The notes under the pieces: generated by a model
The model's database searches: none
What the model saw: the letters and a program-made list of their open reading frames with translations, nothing else
What the model was told of the DNA's origin: nothing
NCBI GenBank assembly: GCA_937922775.1
Contig: CALAKE010000292.1
Location: 1 to 5,589 of the forward strand
From: an uncultured bacterium
GTDB lineage: Bacteria > Acidobacteriota > UBA890
Direction: 5' to 3'
DNA length: 5,589 bases
Program-made: the position numbers and the translations under genes
In this document: positions 4,906-5,589 of the stretch, one piece after another
Layout of the letters: the number at the start of each line of letters is the position of its first letter
Position numbering within the stretch: the first letter of the stretch is position 1

Positions 4906-5589
4906 CTACCTCTTGGATCGGCCGCGGTCGGCTTCGTGTTCGCCCTGTTTGCCCGCGCCGCTAGTGGGCTCGGTTTCCACAAGGCCGCTGACTTCATCGA
5001 GAGCAGCGAGATGTTCGAGCGCGGCGCTACGCTGGTGGAGGTACTCGGAGCTATCGATCTGGCCGGTACGGCTGGCGATGTCCAGGCGTGCGATGGCCTC
5101 GATGACCTGCTGCCGCTCGTGCGCCAGATCCTGCCGCCGTCGGCCACCGTAGATCGACACGGCTATGGCAACGACGAGCGCAAAGCTGAAACTGATGAGT
5201 GCCCATGACGTGGAAGAAAGAGGAGCAGGGGTTGGTCCAATGCGAAAGCTCACAGTTGCGCCGGCCGGCAGCGACTCGGCACTCCATTGAGCGAAAACCC
5301 CCTGCGCGCCCAGCTCCATGGGCTGCTGGCTGACAAGTTGCGGAGCTTCGACCTGAACTGATGCTCCCGCAGGCCCGCCGACGAGAAGGCTGACACGTTG
5401 GGTCGGGTAGGGGAGCGTGAACACAACGTCCTCGCCCTCGGGACCGGCGACAACCTCATAGCTGATACCAATCTGCTGAGCCCCAGGGGCAACGGGCTCG
5501 AGGTGAAGCAGGCGAGTCTCTTCGAGCACCAAGGCGGCCGGATTGAGCCCTCCCTGCGGCGGCGGAAGAGCGTTGATTCGCGCAGCCTG
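4906..5589 (-). CDS. Uncharacterised single-pass membrane protein heading ccmABCD (N-terminus beyond window)
   Basis: The frame is open to the right edge, giving 227 residues. A TTG at 5532-5530 could serve as a start codon, but the frame continues past it with coding-like sequence, so I treat the gene as truncated. Residues about 1-122 look like a secreted beta-rich domain: alternating hydrophobics, many Gly/Pro/Val, GISYEVVAG near 41, VSLLVGGPAGASVQV near 66-80, then LPAGATVSFRIG. Residues about 126-147 are one membrane helix (TSWALISFSFALVVAIAVSI). A basic GGRRRQ stop-transfer segment follows. The cytoplasmic tail is helical and includes LDIASRTGQIDSSEYLHQR at 169-187, resembling the 'LD-x5-G-x-I-x3-Y-x3-R' element found in tails of CcmI-like and other small membrane proteins. 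It ends with a polar, charged tail. No catalytic residues or haem-binding CxxCH are seen. It lies 6 nt before ccmA on the same strand, so a helper role in cytochrome c maturation is plausible but inferred only from position. Confidence 0.75.
   Translation of the reverse strand, partial: QAARINALPPPQGGLNPAALVLEETRLLHLEPVAPGAQQIGISYEVVAGPEGEDVVFTLPYPTQRVSLLVGGPAGASVQVEAPQLVSQQPMELGAQGVFAQWSAESLPAGATVSFRIGPTPAPLSSTSWALISFSFALVVAIAVSIYGGRRRQDLAHERQQVIEAIARLDIASRTGQIDSSEYLHQRSAALEHLAALDEVSGLVETEPTSGAGKQGEHEADRGRSKR

Noticed and set aside
4315..5208. A 297-codon plus-strand open frame opposite ccmA and the upstream membrane protein
   Set aside because: It is antisense to clear coding sequence with intact ABC motifs, and its translation shows no recognisable domain. 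Long antisense frames are common in GC-rich genes.

Overview
This is an ordinary-looking, GC-rich, tightly packed bacterial chromosomal window. Two gene blocks point towards each other. I see no mobile elements, CRISPR arrays, tRNA or rRNA genes. The ccmABCD genes (cytochrome c maturation System I) imply a Gram-negative-type cell that matures c-type cytochromes on the far side of its inner membrane. The style of the proteins is not typical of Gamma- or Alphaproteobacteria: CcmA has an 'FSRG' signature, ccmABCD is compact, and a basic N-terminal YfgM-like TPR anchor protein precedes deoB. This fits Acidobacteriota, Myxococcota/Desulfobacterota or Gemmatimonadota-like lineages better. That placement is an impression from protein style, not a measured result.

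Plus strand, 1-2494: the 3' part of moaE (molybdopterin synthase large subunit) runs in from the left edge and stops at 295. After a short spacer with a small hairpin comes a single-pass membrane protein with C-terminal TPR-like helices and a long disordered linker (353-1300). Its stop codon directly abuts the ATG of deoB, phosphopentomutase (1301-2494), so the two are probably co-translated. The 76-base convergent junction (2495-2571) holds small inverted repeats but no canonical T-tract terminator.

Minus strand, 5589-2572, in transcription order: an uncharacterised membrane protein, cut by the right edge (stop at 4906); ccmA (4899-4171, GTG start); ccmB (4168-3500); ccmC (3494-2718, probable GTG start); and ccmD (2718-2572). 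Gaps are 6, 2 and 5 nt, followed by a 1-nt overlap, so this is one operon and probably translationally coupled. CcmA is the ATPase and CcmB the membrane subunit of the transporter-like complex. CcmC loads haem onto the chaperone CcmE, and CcmD is the small helper that stabilises or releases that complex. CcmE, CcmF, CcmG and CcmH are not in the window; if present they lie past the right edge or elsewhere.

The least explained item is the membrane protein fused by position to the head of ccmABCD. It has a beta-rich extracytoplasmic part, one membrane helix and a helical cytoplasmic tail. I did not find a convincing wholly new system. The other points of interest are sequence deviations in CcmA and CcmC, the inserted linker in the TPR protein, and the coupling signals.
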